NCBI GenBank assembly: GCA_964574405.1
Contig: CAZNNN010000023.1
Location: forward strand, 1-11,109
DNA length: 11,109 nucleotides
Direction of reading: 5' to 3'
From: JBBAAW01 sp964574405
GTDB taxonomy: Bacteria; Patescibacteriota; WWE3; UBA101185; UBA10185
The notes beneath the pieces are model-generated. The model saw nothing but the letters and a program-made list of their open reading frames with translations, searched no databases and was not told the origin of the DNA. Positions 1 through 5,774 of the stretch are shown in pieces; the stretch's first letter is position 1, and the number at the start of each line of letters is the position of its first letter. A program made the translations under genes and the position numbers.

Positions 1-83
1 GCTGCATAAACAGAACCGGCAATATTAAAAAGTGATAGCAAAAGAAATAAACTAAAAACTAATGTACCGTGTAAAAATCGCAT
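1..83 (-). CDS. N-terminus of a secreted protein (partial, runs off the left edge)
   Basis: An open frame starts at ATG 83-81 and is still open at base 1, giving 27 complete codons. The peptide begins MRFLH, followed by a hydrophobic run (GTLVFSLFLLLSLFNIAG) and then SVYA-A. This is the classic n-region, h-region and c-region of a Sec signal peptide, with a plausible signal peptidase I site after Ala27 (V-Y-A). The start lies inside the 3' end of pilD in another frame (32-nt overlap including the pilD stop), a typical same-operon arrangement, so it is probably co-transcribed with pilD. There is no clear Shine-Dalgarno sequence; GGGG lies directly before the ATG. The mature protein is outside the window, so its function cannot be stated. 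A chance open frame is possible over so short a stretch, but a clean signal peptide at a gene boundary is unlikely by accident. Confidence 0.55.
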   Translation of the reverse strand, partial: MRFLHGTLVFSLFLLLSLFNIAGSVYA

Positions 84-927
84 CCCCATACAATAAAGAT
101 AGCACACTGCCTAAGATTAAAAAAGGACCAAAGGGCACTACATCTTTTAAGCCTTTTTTGGTTGACAATATAAGAAACACACTCACCAGCAACCCGGAGA
201 TAAAACCCAAAAATATGGCAATAATCCCGTTAGGAAACCCGTTAAAAAGTCCAATCAAAAGTCCCAGTTTAACATCTCCGCCTCCCATTCCGCGTTCGCG
301 AGTTAGCACCACCAGCAAGTAAAAAAACAAACAAATCCCCAAACCAGCCCCCACATTATAACCAAAGGACTTTACTTCCCGCATAACACTATCTTTATAA
401 AAGTTGCCCTTTAATAGGTACGACCCTAAGGCATCGCTTTGCAACATGTTGTGATATTTATACGCCCAATAGCCTAGCGAACCCACTTGCACCAAAAACA
501 CAAAAATAATGCCAAAATACACCACTTGGTTGGGAATAATCTGGTATTTTAAGTCGCTCAAAAAAATTATGGCAAAAACACTAAAAACTATGGCCAGGTA
601 GGCAAATCGCAAGCCTGTAAGCAGAGTAGGGGAGACGGCAAAGTTAGAAAAGTAGCTGGCGACACCAAAAAAAACGGCGGTTAGTAGTTCACTAAAAGGG
701 TAGTACAGAGACATTTTTTGTTGACAGTAGGCACATTTTCCTTTTAATAGTATGTACGACAAAATGGGGATCATGTGCCACGGCTTTAAAGTTTTACCGC
801 ACGCATCACACGCGGATCTGCCTTTAAACGGGTTTTTTTCTTGACACAACCTATCCGCCACCACATTAAGGAACGACCCTATAAATAGACCTAATATGCA
901 AGATAGTACAACAATTAATAACATCAT
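52..927 (-). CDS. pilD: Prepilin peptidase / leader-peptide methyltransferase (PilD)
   Basis: This polytopic inner-membrane aspartic protease cleaves class III leader peptides before the conserved Phe of pilins. In this family it usually also N-methylates the new N-terminus. Counting from ATG 927 (291 aa), the opening membrane segment contains GLFIGSFLNVV. Two cytoplasmic CxxC pairs, C40/C43 and C65/C68, are the zinc-type tetrad of the A24 family N-terminal domain. The catalytic aspartates are Asp125 (in SDLKYQIIP) and Asp218 (in GMGGGDVKLG). Several further hydrophobic segments follow. An upstream in-frame TTG at 960 would precede the transcription start predicted from the promoter at 949-977, so ATG 927 (or the adjacent ATG 924) is preferred. 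Its substrates are evidently the four GFTL[IV]E pilins encoded nearby. The gene is divergent from the minor pilin cluster. The family assignment is firm; the exact start is less so. Confidence 0.95.
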   Translation of the reverse strand: MMLLIVVLSCILGLFIGSFLNVVADRLCQEKNPFKGRSACDACGKTLKPWHMIPILSYILLKGKCAYCQQKMSLYYPFSELLTAVFFGVASYFSNFAVSPTLLTGLRFAYLAIVFSVFAIIFLSDLKYQIIPNQVVYFGIIFVFLVQVGSLGYWAYKYHNMLQSDALGSYLLKGNFYKDSVMREVKSFGYNVGAGLGICLFFYLLVVLTRERGMGGGDVKLGLLIGLFNGFPNGIIAIFLGFISGLLVSVFLILSTKKGLKDVVPFGPFLILGSVLSLLYGDAIFTRYISF

Positions 928-948
928 AAAGACTTTTTCTGCACACAG

Positions 949-977
949 AATATACAGCAACAGAAATTACTTGACAA
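949..977 (-). promoter_or_regulatory. Sigma70-type promoter for pilD
   Basis: Read on the minus strand, TTGTCA (977-972) is followed by exactly 17 nt and then TATATT (954-949). Both boxes match the consensus at 5 of 6 positions. Transcription should start near 942, giving a leader of about 15 nt before ATG 927. The -35 box overlaps the plus-strand TTGACA of the first pilin: CTTGACAAG (970-978) is a near-perfect dyad read from both sides. Confidence 0.6.
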
Positions 978-1000
978 GCAGATTACATTGTGTAAATATT
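971..1000 (+). promoter_or_regulatory. Promoter of the first minor pilin, divergent from pilD
   Basis: A perfect TTGACA (971-976) is followed by an AT-rich -10 candidate. Either TAAATA (993-998, 16-nt spacer) or AATATT (995-1000, 18-nt spacer) would serve; the latter leaves 8 nt before ATG 1009, the same gap as in the next two pilin promoters. Transcription would start on or next to the start codon, implying a leaderless mRNA. There is no Shine-Dalgarno sequence before ATG 1009. Confidence 0.5.
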
Positions 1001-1008
1001 TAGTCACG

Positions 1009-1440
1009 ATGAATCTGCCTAAAGATAATGCAAGAGGTTTTACGCTTGTAGAGTTACTTGTGGTTATATCTATCATCGCCATACTGGCAGGTATTTCGCT
1101 TACAATCATAAATCCCCAAAAACAACAAGCAAAGGCTCAAGAAGTAATGATGAAATCTAACCTGGCAAAGATCTGTATGGCTCTAAACGGGTGTGGGGCT
1201 CTTAAAAATGGTCCAAGGGAATGCGAAAGTTGGAACGCGTTGGGAGTAAACAATCCAACCGGAAAGCCTGCGGGCTCGGGTTATCAGGTGTGGGGAGTGG
1301 GTAACGCTAATATTGCATACTGGTACGGATATCAAGGAGGGAAGGGTAGTAACTGTTACTACTTATGTTATTACGACTTCAGCACTGGCACATCCAGTGG
1401 ACCTAACTATTGGCAAGGAACATGCCTTAGCACTCAATAA
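1009..1440 (+). CDS. Minor type IV pilin-like protein 1 (six cysteines)
   Basis: This is a 143-aa prepilin with a short leader ending at Gly10, then F11-TLVE15 with the key Glu at mature position 5. A hydrophobic helix (LLVVISIIAILAGISLTII) follows, as in type IV pilins and pseudopilins. It should be cleaved by PilD and assembled in the inner membrane by the PilB/PilC machine. The globular domain is short (about 100 aa), Gly/Tyr/Trp-rich and contains six cysteines, suggesting three disulfides and extracytoplasmic folding; an aromatic cluster lies near YWYGYQ and CYYLCYYDF. ATG 1009 was chosen because the upstream in-frame TTG at 988 lies within the promoter. It is the first gene of a three-pilin plus-strand cluster. 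Its specific role (tip, adhesin or core minor pilin) is not recognisable, as the C-terminal domain resembles no family I know. Confidence 0.85.
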   Translation: MNLPKDNARGFTLVELLVVISIIAILAGISLTIINPQKQQAKAQEVMMKSNLAKICMALNGCGALKNGPRECESWNALGVNNPTGKPAGSGYQVWGVGNANIAYWYGYQGGKGSNCYYLCYYDFSTGTSSGPNYWQGTCLSTQ

Positions 1441-1514
1441 TTGGAAGTACTGTCGCGCAGAACGAGTTTAATTAACTTAATCGAAGTCATCTGAACAGGA
1501 TATGATTGAGTTCA

Positions 1515-1542
1515 TTGACAAATTATTTTTACAATTTAACAT
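1515..1542 (+). promoter_or_regulatory. Promoter of the second minor pilin (leaderless type)
   Basis: TTGACA (1515-1520), a 16-nt spacer and TAACAT (1537-1542, 4 of 6 matches) are followed by 8 nt and then ATG 1551. The same architecture with identical spacing occurs 669 nt downstream at 2184-2220. Transcription would begin at or beside the ATG. No Shine-Dalgarno sequence is present between the -10 and the start. Confidence 0.55.
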
Positions 1543-1648
1543 TGCTTCCAATGTCCAACAATGTAATTAAAAATACGAAAAGGGGAATAGGTTTTGCCTC
1601 TACTAAAGGATTTACATTAATTGAGCTGCTGGTGGTTATTGCCATTAT
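1515..1648 (+). repeat. Duplicated pilin promoter-leader-helix module, copy 1
   Basis: This 134-nt stretch aligns without gaps to 2184-2317. By hand count there are about 22 mismatches, so roughly 84% identity. It begins exactly at the -35 TTGACA and ends inside the codons for the hydrophobic helix (after 'VVIAI'). Upstream and downstream sequences do not match. The module thus carries promoter, start codon, 20-aa leader and half of the N-terminal helix. Confidence 0.8.
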
Positions 1649-2183
1649 AGGCATACTTTCATCTGTTGCGTTTATATCGTTGCGTGGTGCTCCGGAAAAA
1701 GCAAAAACCGTCGCGGCCGTACAGGCACAAAAAACCCTACAAAAAGCCAGCACCCTTTACGCATTGGCAATGAGTTTTTATCCCCCCGATGTTGGGCGAG
1801 GCTGGGATCCGGGGTTTGCCAAACCATTACCCTATAACATTGACACTGGACAAGATTGTGCTGTTAATCCAGCCGACTGCCCGGCTTGTACATGGTGTCC
1901 CTTTGACTGGGTTTCGCAAGTCCAAGCAAAATGGCAGGGACCGTACATTGCCGCGTGGCCACCTTATACACCGTGGAAGGGTAAGTATGACTACAATTAC
2001 TGGCCAGTTGGGGCAAACCGATACGGATGCACAATTTCTCCAGGTGTCTACATTGGCGTTCAGGGTGATTATACAGACCAAAACACTATTCCCGCTTCAG
2101 CGGAACAAGACATGATTGACAAGAATCTTGACTCCGATAATTGTTTAAACGGCGAATCGCAAATGCTACTGATCAAACTTTGA
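1551..2183 (+). CDS. Minor type IV pilin / GspG-like pseudopilin 2 (six cysteines, Trp-rich)
   Basis: This is a 210-aa prepilin. The 20-aa leader ends in STKG, followed by F21-TLIE25 and the helix LLVVIAIIGILSSVAFISL. The globular part contains WQGPYIAAWPPYTPWKGKYDYNYW, which resembles the GspG/PulG C-terminal pattern (GPYL...P.DPWG..Y.Y). It therefore may be a GspG-fold subunit, although the acidic calcium-binding residues of GspG are not obvious. Six cysteines, four of them clustered in DCAVNPADCPACTWC, and seven tryptophans suggest a disulfide-stabilised extracytoplasmic domain. ATG 1551 is preferred because the alternative TTG at 1506 lies upstream of the promoter -35, and because ATG 1551 aligns exactly with the start of pilin 3. 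Its TGA stop abuts the -35 box of the next pilin. The pilin class is certain; the GspG-like role is an inference. Confidence 0.85.
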   Translation: MSNNVIKNTKRGIGFASTKGFTLIELLVVIAIIGILSSVAFISLRGAPEKAKTVAAVQAQKTLQKASTLYALAMSFYPPDVGRGWDPGFAKPLPYNIDTGQDCAVNPADCPACTWCPFDWVSQVQAKWQGPYIAAWPPYTPWKGKYDYNYWPVGANRYGCTISPGVYIGVQGDYTDQNTIPASAEQDMIDKNLDSDNCLNGESQMLLIKL

Positions 2184-2211
2184 TTGACAAACTATCTATA
2201 TAATTTAATAT
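2184..2211 (+). promoter_or_regulatory. Promoter of the third minor pilin (leaderless type)
   Basis: TTGACA (2184-2189), a 16-nt spacer and TAATAT (2206-2211, 4 of 6 matches) are followed by 8 nt and then GTG 2220. The spacing is identical to the promoter at 1515-1542. The -35 box directly follows the TGA stop of the second pilin (2181-2183). A TATAAT also sits at 2199-2204, but only 9 nt from the -35, so it does not pair with it; it could act with another upstream element. Confidence 0.55.
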
Positions 2212-2317
2212 CGATCATAGTGTTTAACGATTTAATTAAAAATACGAACAGGAGATTAGGTTTTATCTCTACTAAAGGTTTTACATTAATTGAGCTGGTG
2301 GTGGTTATTGCCATTAT
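2184..2317 (+). repeat. Duplicated pilin promoter-leader-helix module, copy 2
   Basis: This is the partner of 1515-1648 at a constant offset of 669 nt, with no gaps. Conservation covers non-coding promoter bases as well as the leader codons (KNTKRGIGFASTKGF in copy 1, KNTNRRLGFISTKGF in copy 2). Similarity stops abruptly within the helix, so the two genes differ entirely in their globular domains. Confidence 0.8.
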
Positions 2318-2825
2318 CGCTATTTTGGCCGGGGCATTGTTGCTGATCATTAACCCCTCTAAACTTCTGGCTAAAGCGAGGTATGCGCGCAGAATGACGG
2401 AAATGGAAACACTGAGAAGCGCTCTAGCTAGATACTACCTTGGACATGTGGCTTATCCTTATACTCTCGACCAAACTGGTGGGTGGTTGTCTGCTCCTCC
2501 GTGCAATACAGCCTGGGGGATTTGTGTGGATGACTGGATACCCGGTATTGTAGCCTCTGGCGAGCTTCCAGCGCTTCCAAAAGATCTAAAACATGAAGGC
2601 TATACGGGAAGCGACCCTGAGCATAGTGGAAATACCTATTATTTGTACAGATCTGACGGGGTGGATTATAAATTGCTGGCGCATCAACCAGAAAAATGCC
2701 TTGTAACTGATAAACTGTATGATCCCGCACGTGTGAATGAATGTGGATGGGCTGTTGAGTGCGACTACGGTGTTACATGTTGGTCTTGGGCTATCTGGTC
2801 GTCCGACGCTTCTAAGATGTGGTAG
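2220..2825 (+). CDS. Minor type IV pilin-like protein 3 (six cysteines, Trp-rich)
   Basis: This is a 201-aa prepilin. The 20-aa leader ends in STKG, followed by F21-TLIE25 and a helix (LVVVIAIIAILAGALLLII) ending in NPSKLLAKAR, a tail also seen in pilA (NPAKLMAKTR). The globular domain has six cysteines and eight tryptophans, including CWSWAIW near the C-terminus. The segment YLYRSDGVDYKLLAH resembles the C-terminal strand region of many small pseudopilins. GTG 2220 is chosen because it aligns with ATG 1551 of the paralogue and lies 8 nt after the predicted -10; the in-frame TTG at 2184 is part of the -35 box. It is the last gene of the cluster, converging on pilA with a hairpin between. Expected fate is PilD cleavage and incorporation as a minor pilus subunit; its exact role is unknown. 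Confidence 0.85.
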   Translation: MFNDLIKNTNRRLGFISTKGFTLIELVVVIAIIAILAGALLLIINPSKLLAKARYARRMTEMETLRSALARYYLGHVAYPYTLDQTGGWLSAPPCNTAWGICVDDWIPGIVASGELPALPKDLKHEGYTGSDPEHSGNTYYLYRSDGVDYKLLAHQPEKCLVTDKLYDPARVNECGWAVECDYGVTCWSWAIWSSDASKMW

Positions 2826-2853
2826 TTACTTTGTTTATCCAAGCGAATTCACA

Positions 2854-2875
2854 GCGGGGCGCAGTAGCGCCCCGC
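2854..2875. terminator. GC-rich hairpin between convergent pilin genes
   Basis: GCGGGGCGC (2854-2862), loop AGTA and GCGCCCCGC (2867-2875) form a perfect 9-bp stem. It lies between the stop of pilin 3 (2825) and the stop of pilA (2906). Neither flank carries a T-tract, so it is not a textbook intrinsic terminator. It could still block convergent transcription or protect 3' ends on both strands. Confidence 0.55.
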
Positions 2876-2905
2876 CTAACAATAACGATACTTAAAACCC
2901 AAAAA

Positions 2906-3445
2906 CTAGATAATCGTCAAGAGCGTTCCTACCTCATACCTACAGAGGTTTCCCGCAGGTGCGGTGGTTGCACAGGTGTTAGCATTTCCACCATCATTAG
3001 TTGCAGCACCGGCACTATCAGGACTTTCCATGATGGCATTAAGTTCCCACGCAGTAGTCGTACTAGCAAAGTAGTAATAGTAGTTAATACCACCAACCGT
3101 AGCCTTAACTGGATCTCTTGGCAAGGTGGGCATGTAGTCTCCCAATCCCACTGTAGTACCGGTAGGCAATGTAAATCGAACATAACCTCCGCCGGTTACC
3201 GCCGTTGCAGCGTCGGTAGCATTTACCGCATATGCCCCCAAAGTGACCTTACCGTCAGCCAAAGAGTTGGCAATGGCCTTATTAAGCTCTGTAATCTCGG
3301 CAATTCTCTTAGAATCGCGAGTTTTTGCCATAAGCTTGGCGGGATTGATAACCATAAAAAGCGCACCAGCCAAAATAGCAATAATAGCAATAACCACCAA
3401 AAGCTCAACTAATGTGAATCCTTTAGTATATTTTCCTTTTGTCAT
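2906..3445 (-). CDS. pilA: Probable major type IV pilin (PilA)
   Basis: This is a 179-aa prepilin. The 9-residue basic leader ends at Gly9, then F10-TLVE14 with Glu at mature position 5, followed by the helix LLVVIAIIAILAGALFMVI. The globular domain is Ala/Thr/Gly-rich with only two cysteines (NTCATT and NLCRY, near the C-terminus), the D-region disulfide pattern common in major pilins. It should be processed by PilD and polymerised by PilB/PilC. ATG 3445 is chosen because AGGAGGTG lies 9 nt upstream; the alternative GTG at 3457 falls inside that ribosome-binding site. It is the last gene of the minus-strand pilus run, 26 nt after pilC. The strong RBS, absent at the other pilins, fits a highly translated main subunit. 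'Major' is inferred from this and the operon position. Confidence 0.85.
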   Translation of the reverse strand: MTKGKYTKGFTLVELLVVIAIIAILAGALFMVINPAKLMAKTRDSKRIAEITELNKAIANSLADGKVTLGAYAVNATDAATAVTGGGYVRFTLPTGTTVGLGDYMPTLPRDPVKATVGGINYYYYFASTTTAWELNAIMESPDSAGAATNDGGNANTCATTAPAGNLCRYEVGTLLTII

Positions 3446-3454
3446 AATTTTTTC

Positions 3455-3462
3455 CACCTCCT
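3455..3462 (-). promoter_or_regulatory. Strong Shine-Dalgarno sequence of pilA
   Basis: On the minus strand AGGAGGTG is fully complementary to the usual 16S 3' end (CACCUCCU). It lies 9 nt before ATG 3445. It is the only near-perfect ribosome-binding site I see in the window and decides the pilA start. Confidence 0.85.
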
Positions 3463-3471
3463 CTCATCATC

Positions 3472-4671
3472 TTAAATAGATGTTGTAATTTTATATATAG
3501 GCGTAATAATAGAAAGAATCAAGGTTCCCACCCCCACACCCAAAAACACTAAAATAAAGGGCTCTAGCGCGGCAGAAAGCCTAGCTACTGCCGTATCCGT
3601 TTCATTAGCATAATAAAGGGAAACTCTGCCCAAAACCGCGTCTAAATTACCAGTTTCCTCACCCACCTGAACCATTTTATAAATCATAGGCGGAAAAATT
3701 TTGGTTTGACTCATAGCCTCGGAAAGTGGCACGCCTCGTTCTACCTGGGATAAACTGTTTCTAACCGCTCTTTTTAACGCCAAATTACTAGCCACTTCCG
3801 CAGAAATACTTAATGACTCCACCATAGACACACCAGAAGTTAACAGCATACTTAAAGTTCTGGAAAAGAGAGAGTATTCCTTAAGTTTATTAACTGCGCC
3901 AATAACTGGCACCGCAAACATAAACTCACTCCAAAATTCCCGTCCTTTAGTAGTCCCTAAAAAGGATTTTAAAAGAAAAAACCCGCCAATTACTCCGGGG
4001 ACTAAAAAAAATTTATAAGCGCGCATAAAACCACTAATTCCTATCATAATTTTAGTCATCATGGGCAAATCCACCCCCATGGTAGTATATAAATCCGCCA
4101 GTTGGGGAACAACCACCACCATCATCAACACAAAAACGCCCACCATAGCACACATAATAATTAACGGATAAATCATGGCGGTTTTAAATTTGCCCTTTAC
4201 ATCTTTGTCTTTTTCCATAGTGTCGGCCAGTTTAAGCATAATGTCGTCCAACTTACCGGAAGATTCACCCGCTTTGCACAAAGAAACATACGCGTTAGAA
4301 AAAATAGCGGGATATTTACTAAAAGCCCCGGAAAGGGGAGTACCGCCAGATACTTGACCTTGAATGTTGGCAATTATAGATTTAAAAGTAGGGTTGGTGG
4401 CTTGTTCTAGCAATACTTCTAAACAGCGGGAAACCGAAAGCCCGGCGGAAACCATAGTGGCAAATTGGCGGGTAAACAGAACCACCTCGCCCTCACCAAC
4501 ATGTGACGACTTTAAATTAAAACCTTTAAACCCGCCTGATTCTTCCCTAACATCCAACGCAAAGAGCCCGCGATCTTTAAGCACCTCACCCACTTTTTCC
4601 ACGGAAGAAGCCTCCAGGTCCCCATAAACTAATTTGCTACTGGCGTCTTTGGCGGTAAATTTGTATTTCAT
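3472..4671 (-). CDS. pilC: Type IV pilus inner-membrane platform protein PilC (GspF family)
   Basis: This 399-aa protein is of normal length for PilC/GspF. It has a short cytoplasmic N-terminal domain (about 1-60, beginning MKYKFTAKDA) and then two GspF repeats, about 64-187 and 267-389. Each repeat begins with an 'F.R....M...G....' type helix (FTRQFATMVSAGLSV; FSRTLSMLLTSGVSM) and contains the conserved G-E-.-S/T-G motif (AGESSGKL; VGEETGNL). Hydrophobic segments lie near 168-190, 217-238 and 370-392. PilC couples the PilB and PilT motors to pilin insertion and extraction at the membrane. Its ATG overlaps the pilT TGA (ATGA at 4671-4668), implying translational coupling. pilA follows 26 nt later. 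The assignment is secure. Confidence 0.96.
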   Translation of the reverse strand: MKYKFTAKDASSKLVYGDLEASSVEKVGEVLKDRGLFALDVREESGGFKGFNLKSSHVGEGEVVLFTRQFATMVSAGLSVSRCLEVLLEQATNPTFKSIIANIQGQVSGGTPLSGAFSKYPAIFSNAYVSLCKAGESSGKLDDIMLKLADTMEKDKDVKGKFKTAMIYPLIIMCAMVGVFVLMMVVVVPQLADLYTTMGVDLPMMTKIMIGISGFMRAYKFFLVPGVIGGFFLLKSFLGTTKGREFWSEFMFAVPVIGAVNKLKEYSLFSRTLSMLLTSGVSMVESLSISAEVASNLALKRAVRNSLSQVERGVPLSEAMSQTKIFPPMIYKMVQVGEETGNLDAVLGRVSLYYANETDTAVARLSAALEPFILVFLGVGVGTLILSIITPIYKITTSI

Positions 4672-5729
4672 CTCTTTATTAGCCTTCTTAATTCTTCCGG
4701 ATTAAGGCTAAACTTAAACGCATCGTCCACGCTAATTAAATCCTTGTTTAATAGATTCAGCAGAGAAGTATTAAGAGAAATCATGCCTTGTTCGGAGCTA
4801 GTTAGGATAATATCGTCCACCCTATAACTTTTGCCTTCTCTAATCATATTTTTAACCGCGTAGTTATTAAGAAGCACTTCCACCGCCGGAAGTGCGCCCA
4901 TTTGGGCAGACGGAACAAGTCGCATAGAAATTACCGCTTCCAAAACATCCGCAAATTGGCTTCTAATATAGGACTGTTTTTCTTTAGGAAAGGATGAAAC
5001 TATGCGCTCTATGGATTGCGAAGCGGAGTTGGTATGCAAGGTGGAAAAAACCAAATGACCAGTTTCTGCAATATTCATGGCGGCTTCAATAGTTTCTTGA
5101 TCCCGCATTTCGCCAATCATAATAATGTTAGGATCTTGGCGCAAAATAGATTTTAAAGCGTTTGCCCAAGAAAGGGTATCCAAAAACATTTCTCGCTGTT
5201 CCACTAGCGACTTGTTGGACGGAATTATAAATTCAATAGGATCTTCTATGGTAATAATATGTTCTGAACGGGTTTCAGTAATATATTGCAACATAGAGGC
5301 TAAAGTGGTGGATTTTCCGTGATCGGTAGGTCCAACTACCAGCACAAAGCCCTGTTTTAAGTCAGCAATATTTTTTAAAATGGGGGGCAAATGCAAGTCG
5401 TCCAAATGGGGAATTACCATAGGAATCATGCGGAGCGACACTGCGGGGTAACCTTTTTGATAATAAGCGTTTACCCTAAAGCGAGCTTTATTACCCAAAG
5501 CAATAGAAAAATCCACCTCTTTGGTAACCTCAAATAAATCTTTTTGCTCTTTGGTAAGGGTTTGGGCAACAAAAAGCTCCACATCTTCTAGGGTTAATGT
5601 GTCCATATCGGAAATGGGGGAAAGTTTGGTATTAATTCTCACCACGGGTTTATTACCCACGGATAAATGTAACGAGGAGGCTTTTAAAGCTACGCATCTA
5701 TCTAAAATTGTACTGGCATTAATTTTCAT
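4668..5729 (-). CDS. pilT: Type IV pilus retraction ATPase PilT
   Basis: This 353-aa cytoplasmic hexameric ATPase matches the usual PilT length (about 340-370). Motifs in order are a PAS-like N-terminal domain (1-110), Walker A GPTDHGKST (133-141), Asp box TIEDPIEF (160-167), Walker B NIIMIGEM with Glu207 (201-208), His box TLHTNSA (230-236), and the PilT-type retraction motif AVKNMIREGK (291-300, compare AIRNLIREGK). The last motif separates it from PilB. The Walker A is unusual: Asp136-His137 stands where Gly-Ser is usual, although the invariant G..GKS/T frame is intact. The start is preceded by TACTGCCT, shared with pilB, and no Shine-Dalgarno sequence. It lies 45 nt after pilB and overlaps pilC by 4 nt. 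It powers pilus depolymerisation, hence twitching or DNA uptake. Confidence 0.95.
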   Translation of the reverse strand: MKINASTILDRCVALKASSLHLSVGNKPVVRINTKLSPISDMDTLTLEDVELFVAQTLTKEQKDLFEVTKEVDFSIALGNKARFRVNAYYQKGYPAVSLRMIPMVIPHLDDLHLPPILKNIADLKQGFVLVVGPTDHGKSTTLASMLQYITETRSEHIITIEDPIEFIIPSNKSLVEQREMFLDTLSWANALKSILRQDPNIIMIGEMRDQETIEAAMNIAETGHLVFSTLHTNSASQSIERIVSSFPKEKQSYIRSQFADVLEAVISMRLVPSAQMGALPAVEVLLNNYAVKNMIREGKSYRVDDIILTSSEQGMISLNTSLLNLLNKDLISVDDAFKFSLNPEELRRLIKR

Positions 5730-5741
5730 AGGCAGTAACTA
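5730..5741 (-). promoter_or_regulatory. Start-proximal box of pilT, shared with pilB
   Basis: On the minus strand TAGTTACTGCCT directly precedes the pilT ATG. Over 15 nt including the ATG, 14 positions match the sequence before pilB at 7565-7551. There is no Shine-Dalgarno sequence. TAGTTA may act as a weak -10 six bases before the ATG, or the box may be a translation or regulatory signal. Confidence 0.35.
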
Positions 5742-5774
5742 AATTAAACAACAACTCTACACCAAACACAATAC

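Noticed and set aside
928..960. Upstream TTG start for pilD at 960, adding 11 residues
   Set aside because: It lies upstream of the predicted transcription start, its -10 box would be coding, and the added residues are not typical of the family's N-terminus.
1441..1514. Possible terminator or small RNA between pilins 1 and 2
   Set aside because: Only a weak AT palindrome around TTAATTAA (1470-1477) is visible, with no stable stem or T-tract.
1506..1550. Upstream TTG start for pilin 2 and the matching TTG at 2184 for pilin 3
   Set aside because: The TTG codons include or precede the -35 TTGACA, and the extra 12-15 residues would make leaders far longer than in pilins 1 and A. The aligned ATG 1551 / GTG 2220 fit better.
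2819..3412. Long plus-strand open frame (197 codons) across the pilA gene
   Set aside because: It is antisense to pilA, its product is low-complexity Ser/Thr/Arg/Cys-rich with no recognisable domain, and it has no start signal. pilA has a strong RBS and a prepilin motif.
4668..4671. TGA as a sense codon (alternative code used by some CPR bacteria)
   Set aside because: TGA ends pilT exactly at the pilC start and ends pilin 2 at the next promoter, and no intact gene needs TGA read-through.
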